A DNA stretch of 64,000 bases, taken from Paenibacillus alkalitolerans. GTDB taxonomy: Bacteria > Bacillota > Bacilli > Paenibacillales > YIM-B00363. Shown here piece after piece: positions 15,382 through 24,275 of this stretch. Position 1 is the stretch's first letter. Each line of letters opens with the position of its first letter. Below the pieces are notes generated by a model. The model saw nothing but the letters and a program-made list of their open reading frames with translations. It was not told where the DNA came from and did not search any database. A program made the translations under genes and the position numbers. Location: assembly GCF_016482785.1 (NCBI RefSeq), contig NZ_JAEMXM010000017.1, forward strand, positions 51,812-115,811, read 5' to 3'.

Positions 15382-16020
15382 ATGTCCGAATTCCGTCCCG
15401 TAATCATGAGTGAACTGCAGAAAATCGAAAAAGAGGAAAAAGTGAAAATCTTGTACGCCTGCGAGTCAGGCAGCCGGGCGTGGGGTTTTCCATCCAAGGA
15501 CAGCGACTACGATGTGAGGTTTATATATATACGTCCGGTCGAGTGGTATTTATCCATCTTTGATAAAAGGGACGTAATCGAACGTCCGATTAACAATATG
15601 CTGGACATTAACGGATGGGATTTGAAGAAGGCCCTTCAATTATTCCGTAAATCGAACCCGCCGCTCCTGGAATGGCTTCAGTCTCCTATCAAATACTATG
15701 AATCCTATTCGATTGCAGAGCAAATACGCGGGATATCTCCTTTAACGTTCTCGCCGAAATCTTGTATGTACCACTATCTTAACATGGCGAAAGGCAACTA
15801 TCGGGAGTATCTGCAGGGAGAGCAAGTAAAGATCAAAAAATATTTTTATGTGTTAAGGCCGATATTGGCTTGCTGCTGGATCGAAAAGTACAACAGCATG
15901 GCGCCTATACAATTTGACCGTTTGGTGGAATCGTTGATTCCAAAGGAAAGCGAGTTGTACGGCATTGTGCAGCAATTATTGGTTCGCAAAAAAGCAAGAA
16001 GTGTGGGGCTAAAACAGTGA
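15382..16020 (+). CDS. rlaP: RlaP-like nucleotidyltransferase of the Pnkp/Hen1 RNA-repair operon
   Basis: 212-residue protein of the COG3541/YcgL-like nucleotidyltransferase group. The catalytic signature is ESGSRAWGFPSKDSDYDVRF (~residues 27-46): a GS-x-A-W-G turn followed by S-D-x-D carboxylates. Genes of this type accompany Pnkp and Hen1 in many bacteria, though the exact reaction is less well defined than for its partners. Start ATG 15382 follows AAAGGAG; the frame could open at 15343, but that is inside the terminator. It is followed by hen1 after 13 bp. Confidence 0.85.
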   Translation: MSEFRPVIMSELQKIEKEEKVKILYACESGSRAWGFPSKDSDYDVRFIYIRPVEWYLSIFDKRDVIERPINNMLDINGWDLKKALQLFRKSNPPLLEWLQSPIKYYESYSIAEQIRGISPLTFSPKSCMYHYLNMAKGNYREYLQGEQVKIKKYFYVLRPILACCWIEKYNSMAPIQFDRLVESLIPKESELYGIVQQLLVRKKARSVGLKQ

Positions 16021-16033
16021 AAGGAAGATACGG

Positions 16034-17299
16034 ATGGCTATCGTACAAGTGAAATCAACAAATCCGAATTTATCTTTTATTATCAAGAAAAATCCGAATT
16101 CCGGCATGATGCTGAGATCCATTCGCAAAGGGACGGCTTATGGTTGGTATACGGATCACTCCACGTTCAATGTTTATTTTAAGGATGCGGATAACGATAT
16201 TTCCTATAAGCAGCATGAACGCGAAGGGTTCGAGTATTTGAATGTGTCCCGCTACAACACGCCTTTATTTCCATTGAACGCTATCAATGAACTTTTCTCG
16301 GCGCCGCTGAAAGCGCAAGACGACCGGGACGCGGAAGGATACGAAAATATATTTTTCATCAATATGATTCACATCGAAATGGTGCGGTATGTCGAATTTT
16401 TTGAGAAGCATATGAAGGATGTTACGTTTGAAATCAATCATCTCGCGCACAAGAGCTACTCACTGACGGTAACGACGAACAGAAGCCTCTTTTATCTGCT
16501 TCATGTCGTAAGCGTATTGTGCTTGTTTTTATCGATGTTTGGGAATGAAAATATCGATATTTCAGACAGCGTCTTGGACAAGTACATCAGGAGCCTCAAC
16601 GTGATCGACGCTCCGTTTTATATCCGCAGTTTATTTGTAAGATATTTCTTGTCCTCTAAAGAGCGGTTTAGAAAATATAAAGCCGAAGTAGAGAAGACAA
16701 GCCGTTATGATATCCGGTTTGATTTTGGAGCCACCGGGTTTCAAAGGAGAAATTATATCGGCGGTGTGCTGCCCTTTAACAAATCCATATTGGATATCGG
16801 CTGCGGGGAAGGCTTTTACGCGATTCCTTTTGCAGGCAAGATTGAGGACAGCTATTATGCAATCGACATCAATGAAGAACTTCTTGAAACCGTACAACGG
16901 AAGGCAGCGTCAAGAGAGATCGATAATATTGCCACGTTTCGTTCCGTTGATCATTTCCTGGAACACTACAATGGTGAGCAGGTGGATGTCATCCTAACAG
17001 AAGTAATTGAGCATTTGAATCAAGATGAGGCCAAAGGTTTAATTCTTCAGATTTGCAAACATGTAGACTTTGATAATTTTATTATTACAACGCCGAACTC
17101 CGACTTTAATCAGTTCTACGAATTGACCGGCTTCAGACATGACGACCATAAATGGGAGATGGGTCAGGAGTCGTTCAAACGGTGGTTCTTGGATGCCGTC
17201 TCGGAAACCGATGTTAACTGCGAATTTGTAGAGGTCGGGGACGGTGTTAACAATATCCGGACTACGCAAGGCGTCATTTTGAAGAAAAGGGGGGCGTAA
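16034..17299 (+). CDS. hen1: RNA 3'-terminal ribose 2'-O-methyltransferase Hen1
   Basis: 421-residue bacterial Hen1. The N-terminal half is the domain that in studied homologues activates the Pnkp ligase. The C-terminal methyltransferase has the SAM motif LDIGCGEGFYAIPF (~residues 255-268) and the metal-binding E-x2-E-H in TEVIEHLNQDEA (~residue 324), with further histidines in HDDHKWEMG. Hen1 marks the 3' end of a broken RNA with a 2'-O-methyl group before ligation, so the repaired site resists recleavage. Start ATG follows AAAGGAAG. Pnkp begins three bases after its stop. Confidence 0.93.
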   Translation: MAIVQVKSTNPNLSFIIKKNPNSGMMLRSIRKGTAYGWYTDHSTFNVYFKDADNDISYKQHEREGFEYLNVSRYNTPLFPLNAINELFSAPLKAQDDRDAEGYENIFFINMIHIEMVRYVEFFEKHMKDVTFEINHLAHKSYSLTVTTNRSLFYLLHVVSVLCLFLSMFGNENIDISDSVLDKYIRSLNVIDAPFYIRSLFVRYFLSSKERFRKYKAEVEKTSRYDIRFDFGATGFQRRNYIGGVLPFNKSILDIGCGEGFYAIPFAGKIEDSYYAIDINEELLETVQRKAASREIDNIATFRSVDHFLEHYNGEQVDVILTEVIEHLNQDEAKGLILQICKHVDFDNFIITTPNSDFNQFYELTGFRHDDHKWEMGQESFKRWFLDAVSETDVNCEFVEVGDGVNNIRTTQGVILKKRGA

Positions 17300-17302
17300 A
17301 CC

Positions 17303-19888
17303 GTGGAGATTGTGACAAAAGTTCATACCGTCTTCATGATGGTCGGGTCAACCGAATGCGGGAAGACAACCTTTGCGAAGGAAGTTTTACTCCCTCAACT
17401 TAGATTTGAAGATGAAACAAAGAGTATAAGAGCAAATGTTCAATATATTTCATCTGACAGCATTCGCCAAGAAGTTCTGGGCTTTGACTATGATAAATAT
17501 GATCAAGTCATGTTGGAGGCAAGCGAGCAAGCGTTTCATCTATTGTTTGAGAAATTAAAGATGGTAACGTCGTTTCCGGTCAATGCGGAATTTGTGGTGG
17601 TCGATACGACCGGCTTATCCGAGGATTTTAGGGCGCAGGTTCGGGATATCGCCTTTGAGAACAATTATAACTTGGAAGTCATTCTGTTCGATTACCGGAA
17701 ACGCGAGGACTATTACGCATCCGAACGTTCAAAGAAACTAATTACTAACCATATTAATCGATTAAAGAAAGATGTACTTGGCAGTTTGCCGCGGGAAGGG
17801 TACTCCCGGATTCACAAGGTACGTTATAAGGATTTTTTCTCGGTCGAAGACGGGCGGGTAAATCCCGGCTATACAGTTGTAATTGAGGATAAGGATCAAT
17901 ATTTGTCCACGATCCTCCCGCACGATCAGAAATATATCATCGTTGGCGATGTCCACGAGTGCATTTCCGAACTTAAAGGATTGCTGCTCGGTTACGGGTA
18001 CAAAATTGAAGCGGATCGGTTAGTGGCCACAGATAAAGTACGCGATACGAAAATCATTTTAGCGGGCGACTGGATTGACAAAGGCAAGAACACAAGAGAA
18101 ACCGTAGAGTTTTTGTACAATAATCAAGATCACTTCTTCTTCGTCATGGGGAATCATGAGAATTTCGTGTATAAGTTCACTAAGGGCGAAATAAAAGACG
18201 TCGATCAAGAGACGCTTGATTCGTATTTCGACTCCACTCAAGTTCTGTTAAACGATAAGGAACTATTGGAGAAGTTTTATCACCTGGTTTCTCTTTCGAA
18301 GCCGTTTTTCAAATTTGCGGGATCGAAAGGGCCGTCTTTTTACGTTACGCACGCGCCGTGCAAAAAAAAATATATCGGCAAGCTGGATATGAATTCGGTT
18401 CGCCATCAGCGCAATTTCCGCATCGACCGCAACGCTCCGCTGGAGGAACAGCTCGCATTTCTAAAGCAAGAAGCGGTGAGCAACCATCCGTACCACGTAT
18501 TTGGTCATATTGCAGCGAAAACCGCTTTTCGCATTAAAAACAAACTTCATATTGATACGGGAAGCGTTCACGGCAATGTGCTGACATCGGTCGATATATC
18601 GTTTAAACCGTTTATGAAATCGCATAAGTCCGGCCAAGCTGTCATGGCGGATGAACTCAAGACGTTATTCCAGCCGGAACGGAAGGTATCTCTTCAAGAC
18701 TTGGATGACGATGAAGTCCGCAGACTCCACTACTGCTCCAGAAATAAAATCAATTTCATTTCCGGAACGATGTCTCCGGCAGACAAGGATGAGTCCGTCC
18801 ATGAGCTTGAGTCCTTGAAACGCGGGTTGGAGTATTTTGCGCAGCGAGGAATTGACAAAGTTGTTTTGCAGCCGAAATACATGGGATCAAGATGCAATGT
18901 ATACCTGCATAAGGATATTGAGCAATGCTTTGCGGTCAGCCGTAACGGATATAAAATCAATCAGGTTGATTTAACTGAGATCTATGGGAGACTTTTGCAA
19001 AAGTTCGGCTCTTACATGGAGAAAAATGAGATCGAGATAATGATCTTGGACGGAGAACTGCTTCCATGGCAAGCAATAGGGGAAGGGCTGATTGAAAGAC
19101 AGTTCAAACCGATCGAGAAGGCGTTGGCAAGCGAGCTTCAGTTTCTGGAACAGAACGGCTTTGAGAAAGCATTCCGTCAGTTGGTTGAAGAGTATACGGC
19201 AAGCGGCTTTGAAAAAGACCAATTCCACATCTCCAAAACCATGTTGAGCGAGAAGTATGGGGCGAGTATTTATCAAAATTATAAGCATGTTCACGATATT
19301 CTGGAAACCCATGTTCCGCTGGCGGATCATGTGAATGCATATAATAACTATAAGAAACAGCTGGAATTGTATGCCGAAGAAGGTGAACTTGAGTACAAAC
19401 CTTTTGCAATCTTAAAAGTCGTGTATAACAATGGGGAAGAACAAATTCCGGATTGGAAAACGTCCGAGATGTACAGCTTCTTATCGGATGACGAATTCCT
19501 CTTGGTGGATATTACTGAATCCGGCAACTATGTGAGGGCTCGGCAATATTTCTCCAAACTAACCGTCGAGAACAATATGGAAGGCGTTGTCATTAAGCCG
19601 GAGGCGGTTGTCGGCAGAGCCGTCCCGTATATGAAGGTTCGAAACCCGGACTATTTATCGATCATTTACGGGTATGACTACAAATTTCCGCATAAGTACC
19701 GCAAATTAATGAAACAAAAGAACATCCACCCGAAGCTTCGTGCGTCAATGAACGAATATCGGCTGGGCAATAGAATGCTCTCCATCAATTTTAACGAAAT
19801 TACACCGGACAATGATTCATATAAGGAAGTAGTCGCTAATTTGCTTTTTGAATGCGCCAAGGAGAAAGAAATCGATCCAAGGCTGTAG
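17303..19888 (+). CDS. pnkp: Polynucleotide kinase-phosphatase-ligase Pnkp
   Basis: 861-residue three-domain RNA end-healing and sealing enzyme. Kinase: P-loop GSTECGKTTF near residue 13. Phosphatase: calcineurin-type motifs GDVHE (~214), GDWIDKGK (~254) and GNHE (~283). Ligase: adenylation motif PKYMGSR with the nucleotidyl lysine (~524), then MEGVVIKP (~760) and KVRNPDYL. Full length and all motifs suggest an active enzyme. GTG 17303 is used as the start, with AAAGGGGGGCG upstream. It is the last gene of rlaP-hen1-pnkp; the operon repairs RNAs, probably tRNAs, cut by ribotoxins. Confidence 0.95.
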   Translation: MEIVTKVHTVFMMVGSTECGKTTFAKEVLLPQLRFEDETKSIRANVQYISSDSIRQEVLGFDYDKYDQVMLEASEQAFHLLFEKLKMVTSFPVNAEFVVVDTTGLSEDFRAQVRDIAFENNYNLEVILFDYRKREDYYASERSKKLITNHINRLKKDVLGSLPREGYSRIHKVRYKDFFSVEDGRVNPGYTVVIEDKDQYLSTILPHDQKYIIVGDVHECISELKGLLLGYGYKIEADRLVATDKVRDTKIILAGDWIDKGKNTRETVEFLYNNQDHFFFVMGNHENFVYKFTKGEIKDVDQETLDSYFDSTQVLLNDKELLEKFYHLVSLSKPFFKFAGSKGPSFYVTHAPCKKKYIGKLDMNSVRHQRNFRIDRNAPLEEQLAFLKQEAVSNHPYHVFGHIAAKTAFRIKNKLHIDTGSVHGNVLTSVDISFKPFMKSHKSGQAVMADELKTLFQPERKVSLQDLDDDEVRRLHYCSRNKINFISGTMSPADKDESVHELESLKRGLEYFAQRGIDKVVLQPKYMGSRCNVYLHKDIEQCFAVSRNGYKINQVDLTEIYGRLLQKFGSYMEKNEIEIMILDGELLPWQAIGEGLIERQFKPIEKALASELQFLEQNGFEKAFRQLVEEYTASGFEKDQFHISKTMLSEKYGASIYQNYKHVHDILETHVPLADHVNAYNNYKKQLELYAEEGELEYKPFAILKVVYNNGEEQIPDWKTSEMYSFLSDDEFLLVDITESGNYVRARQYFSKLTVENNMEGVVIKPEAVVGRAVPYMKVRNPDYLSIIYGYDYKFPHKYRKLMKQKNIHPKLRASMNEYRLGNRMLSINFNEITPDNDSYKEVVANLLFECAKEKEIDPRL

Positions 19889-19892
19889 ACGC

Positions 19893-19922
19893 AAGGCTGC
19901 CGTTCATTACGGCAGCCTTCGT
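19893..19922. terminator. Terminator shared by pnkp and the convergent hydrolase gene
   Basis: Perfect 11-bp stem AAGGCTGCCGT / ACGGCAGCCTT (19893-19903 with 19909-19919), five-base loop. Confidence 0.75.
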
Positions 19923-19949
19923 TGCTGTAATAGGCTTTCGTACCTCTAC

Positions 19950-20621
19950 TCACGCCGAATGGAAAGATGCGAATCCTTCCGATATGTTCGTTTCAATCTC
20001 GCCGACGATTTCCATCGTTGAGGAGACTTGCCCGAACTCGTATGCAATAGCCGTCAAACTTAACCGTTGAATTTCTTCGGCGGAGACGGCGCCCCAGCCC
20101 ATATCCGGATAATCCGCGGCGGCATTCGCGTCGCTCAAGACAATCGCTTTATACTCCTTGTGGACGGCGTCTCGGACAGTCGCTTCGCAGCATACATTCG
20201 TCGCCGTTCCGCAAACGATCAGCGTATCGACGTCTCGTGAGCGGAGAATCGTATCCAAATCCGTGAAGTGGAAACCGCTGTAGAATAACTTGTTGATTAT
20301 AATGTCCTCGGGTTTCGGGGCGAGCTCGTCAATAATTTCCGAGTCGATGGTTCTTCTTCTCAAGAGGTCGACCACTTTCGGGTACATATCGTTCATCCGG
20401 TTGCTATCACCGTCTCCCCGGACTTTATGGCGCAAATAAACGACGGGCATGCCCGCTTTTCTTGCGGTGTCGGACACGCTCCGGATATTGTCTATGATAT
20501 GCTCCGTATTTCTCACATAAAGCGCACCGTCCGGCTCGCAAAAAGCCTTCTGCATATTAATGATGATCAGCGCCGTCCGGTTCGGATCGAGATCCCATTT
20601 CACTCTCTGTTTAGTCCTCAT
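19950..20621 (-). CDS. Isochorismatase-family cysteine hydrolase, catalytic Asp replaced by Asn
   Basis: 223-residue protein of the isochorismatase-like superfamily (nicotinamidase, ureidoacrylate hydrolase and relatives). The usual triad is Asp-Lys-Cys. The Cys is present (CGTATNVCCEATVRDA, ~residue 137) and so is a Lys (INKLFYSGFHFTDLD), but the first motif, normally DMQ-x2-F, reads IIINMQKAFC, with AAT (Asn) in place of Asp. The enzyme may be inactive or changed in mechanism. Start ATG follows AAGGAGGCG. It is a single gene, convergent with pnkp. Confidence 0.85.
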   Translation of the reverse strand: MRTKQRVKWDLDPNRTALIIINMQKAFCEPDGALYVRNTEHIIDNIRSVSDTARKAGMPVVYLRHKVRGDGDSNRMNDMYPKVVDLLRRRTIDSEIIDELAPKPEDIIINKLFYSGFHFTDLDTILRSRDVDTLIVCGTATNVCCEATVRDAVHKEYKAIVLSDANAAADYPDMGWGAVSAEEIQRLSLTAIAYEFGQVSSTMEIVGEIETNISEGFASFHSA

Positions 20622-20746
20622 TCGTACGCCTCCTTATTGCAAGCAACGCTTTTGTTAACAATTTTACCATAAGGAGTTATATTTGTTCGATTAATGTTAT
20701 GTATTGTGACATTCATTTTATTTTTGGGGGTAGAGACTGACCCCAT

Positions 20747-20960
20747 AAGATGGCCTCGAAAAGTAAATAAGGGATTTCCAAGTACTTATTTACTAATGTT
20801 TGAGCTGGCCCGGACAGCATTAGCGACTCGCGGGTACTTATTTCACAGAAATAGAACCTATAGCCCATCAATGTGAAAAAATAAGTACCCCCAAATCCCT
20901 TATCCTTAAATGCGGGGGATAGTATTGAACAGATAAGTACCCCGAAATCCCTTATGACAA
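20747..20960. repeat. Dispersed repeat family D, copy 1 (AAGTAC/GTACTT units)
   Basis: Four short related units in both orientations: GGGATTTCCAAGTACTTATT, GGGTACTTATTTCAC, AAATAAGTACCCCCAAATCC and GATAAGTACCCCGAAATCCC. The array resembles 40348-40545. No gene is apparent in 20622-21100; a GGGGGT/ACCCC hairpin lies at about 20725-20745. Confidence 0.7.
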
Positions 20961-21100
20961 AAACTGCAGCGATGAGCGATCGCGCTGACGCTCCACGCCC
21001 GTGCATAACCGGATGCATCCATCTGATGTTGCTCTTGCATAAAACAACCGCTGCGAAACAACTTAATAAGGCGGATGAATATCAATAGGGGGCGGTACGG

Positions 21101-21265
21101 TTGAAAAAGGATTCACGCATTGCCGAGAGCCGGAACAAACTAACTGAAAATATCGAGAGCCAGGTGCGGCGGAAAGAACTGCTCACGAATGTGCCGGATG
21201 AAAATGTGTTTGAAGCCGCGGTCAACCTTGACGCCGAAGCGGCAGGGGAGCGCGACAACCGGTAA
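21101..21265 (+). CDS. Small polar hypothetical protein, 54 residues
   Basis: TTG at 21101 follows TAGGGGGCGG. The peptide begins MKKDSRIAESRNKLTENIES and ends AAGERDNR; it is strongly charged, helical-looking and has no membrane segment. It stops 18 bp before the end of the convergent ligase gene. I do not recognise a family; support comes only from the ribosome binding site and the amino-acid composition. Confidence 0.4.
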   Translation: MKKDSRIAESRNKLTENIESQVRRKELLTNVPDENVFEAAVNLDAEAAGERDNR

Positions 21266-21282
21266 CGCGCCGGATGAAGGGG

Positions 21283-22218
21283 TTAAAGCAGCTCTTGAAT
21301 ACTGGGCTGGCGCAATGCGCGCCCCCCTTCGGTCCATTCGGCGAACTTGATTCTCGCGGTCACTTCGGGACGAACCCACAATGCGTCGCGCAGACCCGCG
21401 GGTTCGTTGACGAACGGACGCCCCTTCGCGAGAAGCGGCATCATCCTTTCCGTAAGGTTTCTCCAGTCCTGTCGCGACAGCTTGCCGGTTCCGGAATGCC
21501 CCACGTACCATAACCGGCCTTCTTCGTCAAATAACCCTAACAGAACGGCGTTTACAACGCCGCCGCTTAGGGTGACTCCTCCGATGACCGCGTTCACAAA
21601 CCGGTAATTTTTAATTTTCAACCATAAATCCTTCTTCTCTCCGATCAAGTGCGGAGAGTTTTTCTTCTTGACGACGATCCCTTCCATCTCCTGTTGTTTC
21701 ATCACTTCGAACAACGCTTCTCCGTTATCCGCCGACGATACAAGCTGGACCGATTCGTTGGGCTTGACGACGGTTTGAAGCATATCCATTCTTTGCAGCA
21801 ATGGCAGCTTGTTTACCCACTCTCCGTTGTAATACAGAATGTCGAATATGATGTATGTCACGGGAACGGCTTGGCGCGCCGCCTGTACTCGTTCCATCCT
21901 GCGTATGCCGTCGCGGCGCATCACTTTCTGGAAGCTCGGCTTTCCGTCGTCGCCTAAAGCGATCACCTCGCCGTCGAGAATAACCGATAGCGCGCCGCAA
22001 TATGAGCGCAGATCGACAAGCTCCGGATAATGCAGCGTGCGTTCGCGCGTCTTTCGGTTGAATAACCGCACGGCATGCCCGTCGTAATAAGTGCAAATCC
22101 GCACGCCGTCCCATTTAATTTGCGCAAGCCATTCGTCGGTGTCAGGGATCGTATCGCTGCTTGCCGGTTCCATCGGCACGATCGGATTCAAACGGATCAC
22201 CTCGTCGAAAGAATTCAT
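21283..22218 (-). CDS. ATP-dependent DNA ligase, stand-alone LigD ligase domain
   Basis: 311-residue ATP-dependent DNA ligase of the bacterial NHEJ (LigD) type. Motif I is IKWDGVRICTY with the adenylated Lys near residue 34; later motifs are ILDGEVIALGDDGKP, YIIFDILYYNGEW, MEGIVVKKKNSPH and WLKIKNYR. The C-terminal part is the OB domain. In many bacteria this is one module of a fused LigD; here it stands alone, divergent from the polymerase module at 22337. No Ku gene is in the window. In Bacillus the system repairs breaks in spores. Confidence 0.9.
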   Translation of the reverse strand: MNSFDEVIRLNPIVPMEPASSDTIPDTDEWLAQIKWDGVRICTYYDGHAVRLFNRKTRERTLHYPELVDLRSYCGALSVILDGEVIALGDDGKPSFQKVMRRDGIRRMERVQAARQAVPVTYIIFDILYYNGEWVNKLPLLQRMDMLQTVVKPNESVQLVSSADNGEALFEVMKQQEMEGIVVKKKNSPHLIGEKKDLWLKIKNYRFVNAVIGGVTLSGGVVNAVLLGLFDEEGRLWYVGHSGTGKLSRQDWRNLTERMMPLLAKGRPFVNEPAGLRDALWVRPEVTARIKFAEWTEGGRALRQPSIQELL

Positions 22219-22253
22219 GCCACATAGTTTTAGCCGAACGGATTAAAATATGT

Positions 22254-22323
22254 TTGACGCGTAGGGATGAATTACGAGCAGGGAGTCAATCGAAGATTGA
22301 CGCGTAGGGATGAATTACGAGCA
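22254..22323 (+). repeat. SD/hairpin repeat, ~1.6 units of period 43, before ligD polymerase
   Basis: A partial unit TTGACGCGTAGGGATGAATT (from 22254, ending GAGCA) is followed by a full unit from 22281 beginning GGGAG with hairpin TCAATC-GAA-GATTGA and the same tail. The next GGGG (22324-22327), which would begin another unit, is the ribosome binding region for the polymerase gene. Confidence 0.8.
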
Positions 22324-22336
22324 GGGGATGTGAAGT

Positions 22337-23254
22337 ATGGCGCAGAGAGATGAAACCGTTACGGTTGAAGGAAAGGAAATCCGGATCACGAAGCCTGACA
22401 CCGTTATTTGGCCGATTCCGCAAATCACGAAGCTGGATTACGTCAAATACGCCATCGATGTGTCGCCTTATCTGCTTCCGTATACGAAGGACAGGATGCT
22501 GAACTTGTGGAGGTATCCTGAGGGGGTCGGAGGGAAGCGCATAGAGGAAAGGTCCGTCTCCGGCATAACGCTGCCTGAATGGCTGCAGACCGTCGAGTAT
22601 AACGGCAAGAAACGGGTGTTGCTTAACGACGCGGCGACGTTGGCATGGGCGGCGAACCGCTACGGTCTTGAAATTCACGTTCCATTCGATACATATTTCA
22701 AGAAAGATTACCCTACGATGCTCGTATTCGATTTGGACCCGTCGGACGCGGACAATTTCGATCTGGTCAGGGAGATTGCGCTGGAAACGAGGGACGTGCT
22801 TCAATCGTTGGGATTTTTCAGCGTGGCGAAGACGTCGGGGGGAACCGGCCTCCAAATTTACGTTCCCGTCATCAACCGTTATACGTTCGAAGAGACGCGC
22901 ATGATCAATACATTCATCGCCGACTATTTATTCCAGCGAATGCCCGGAAAAATTACATTGGAACGGGTGGTGGGCAGACGGGGGCAAAAGTTGTATTTCG
23001 ACTATCTTCAATTGTGGAAAGGACGGACGATGATTGCGCCGTATGCAGTGAGGGCGCGGGACCATGCAACGGTATCCGCGCCGGTTACTTGGGATGAGGT
23101 GGAGAGAGGTTTTCTCCCGGCCGATTTTACTTTGCTCAATATGCGGGAGCGAATCGCGCGCTTAGGGGATCTGTTCGCGCCGATCACCACTGAGTCGCAT
23201 AAATACAATCAAAGCTTGGATGAAATGATCGGTTTTATCCGGACTCACGCATGA
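22337..23254 (+). CDS. LigD-type polymerase (primase-polymerase), stand-alone
   Basis: 305-residue LigD polymerase-domain protein. Core motifs are LVFDLDPSDADNFD, with the two catalytic Asp residues (~residues 130-138), then TSGGTGLQIYVP (~172; most homologues have SGGKG, so Lys is Thr here) and RRGQKLYFDYLQ (~218). It fills gaps and adds nucleotides during non-homologous end joining. Start ATG 22337 follows GGGGATGTGAAGT. Its last ten bases overlap the convergent epimerase gene. Together with the divergent ligase it forms a split LigD. Confidence 0.9.
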   Translation: MAQRDETVTVEGKEIRITKPDTVIWPIPQITKLDYVKYAIDVSPYLLPYTKDRMLNLWRYPEGVGGKRIEERSVSGITLPEWLQTVEYNGKKRVLLNDAATLAWAANRYGLEIHVPFDTYFKKDYPTMLVFDLDPSDADNFDLVREIALETRDVLQSLGFFSVAKTSGGTGLQIYVPVINRYTFEETRMINTFIADYLFQRMPGKITLERVVGRRGQKLYFDYLQLWKGRTMIAPYAVRARDHATVSAPVTWDEVERGFLPADFTLLNMRERIARLGDLFAPITTESHKYNQSLDEMIGFIRTHA

Positions 23255-24120
23255 GCCGTGTCGCAGGAGACGGACAATTCGGCACGCAAGGTCTCGTTCG
23301 GTTTGACCAAAACCAGCTCCTGTTTGCGGTTCAACTCGCTCGTCAAGGCCATCCAAGGTTCTACACAGACAAAAGGCTTGCCCGGCACGCTCCACAACAC
23401 CACATATTTAAAATGCTCGCTGTACTTCATTCGGATGACCCGATCGGACGATGGACGAAACGAAATTTCTCTGTTTTCTGCGCCCAATAAGGCGGCGGAT
23501 TCCACCATCTCGCTTAAATCAAGAGAGCCTGTAAACGGCTTCTGCTCGTTATCATTGTAATCGTAATAAAGCCGAGCATCGGTTTCATAACTGATGTTTT
23601 TCGAATCGGCTGCGAAATAAGGGTGGAAGCCGGCGTACATCGGCATATCGGTGTCCGAAAGATTCCGGTATTCCTGCAGTATGTGCAGCGCGGAATTTTT
23701 CAGTGTGTATGTAAAAACAAGCTCGAAATCGAAAGGGAATTGTTCGCGGGACGCTTCATCGCTTCCGAGTTTCAACGTAACCGACGCTTCGCCGTGTTGT
23801 TTCGTTCCGATCGCTTCCCATGGACTGATTCTTGCCACGCCATGGTTTTTCATCGAATATTTGCGCCCTTGCCATTCATACGAGCCGTCCGCCAGCTGCC
23901 CGCAAATCGGGAACAACACCGGGATACCGCCCCGAATGTTCGCTTGCGGATCGTAGAACGTCTGCTTGTCCATGTACAGCAGCTCTTTGCCGCCGGCAAT
24001 GTGGCTCGTTACGATTCCTCCCCGTTCAGGACAGATGCAAACCCGTGAAGAAGTGTGTTCTTCCGCCAGTTCATAAATCATATAATTATCTGTATACGTT
24101 GTTACGCTGTAATTTGACAT
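23245..24120 (-). CDS. Aldose 1-epimerase family protein
   Basis: 291-residue galactose mutarotase-like protein. Visible signs are NIRGGIPVLFPICGQL, SMKNHGVARISPWE, and AGFHPYFAADS with the catalytic-type His, followed by CVEPWMA near the end, where the catalytic Glu is expected. The pattern is closest to the YeaD/hexose-6-phosphate 1-epimerase group. Start ATG 24120 has GAGGAGAGG upstream; a longer frame to 24207 is rejected. The substrate sugar is not readable. Confidence 0.82.
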   Translation of the reverse strand: MSNYSVTTYTDNYMIYELAEEHTSSRVCICPERGGIVTSHIAGGKELLYMDKQTFYDPQANIRGGIPVLFPICGQLADGSYEWQGRKYSMKNHGVARISPWEAIGTKQHGEASVTLKLGSDEASREQFPFDFELVFTYTLKNSALHILQEYRNLSDTDMPMYAGFHPYFAADSKNISYETDARLYYDYNDNEQKPFTGSLDLSEMVESAALLGAENREISFRPSSDRVIRMKYSEHFKYVVLWSVPGKPFVCVEPWMALTSELNRKQELVLVKPNETLRAELSVSCDTAHA

Positions 24121-24275
24121 CAATGCAATCCCTCTCCTCACAGTAATGTAGTCATAAATATTTAACCAAAAAAATTGTTGTATGCATATTCTCCAATTGG
24201 GCACCATTTACAATGTATGGACCCCACGAAGGGCTCCATAACTATTTATCGCTACAATAAGATTCGGAGGAAAAC

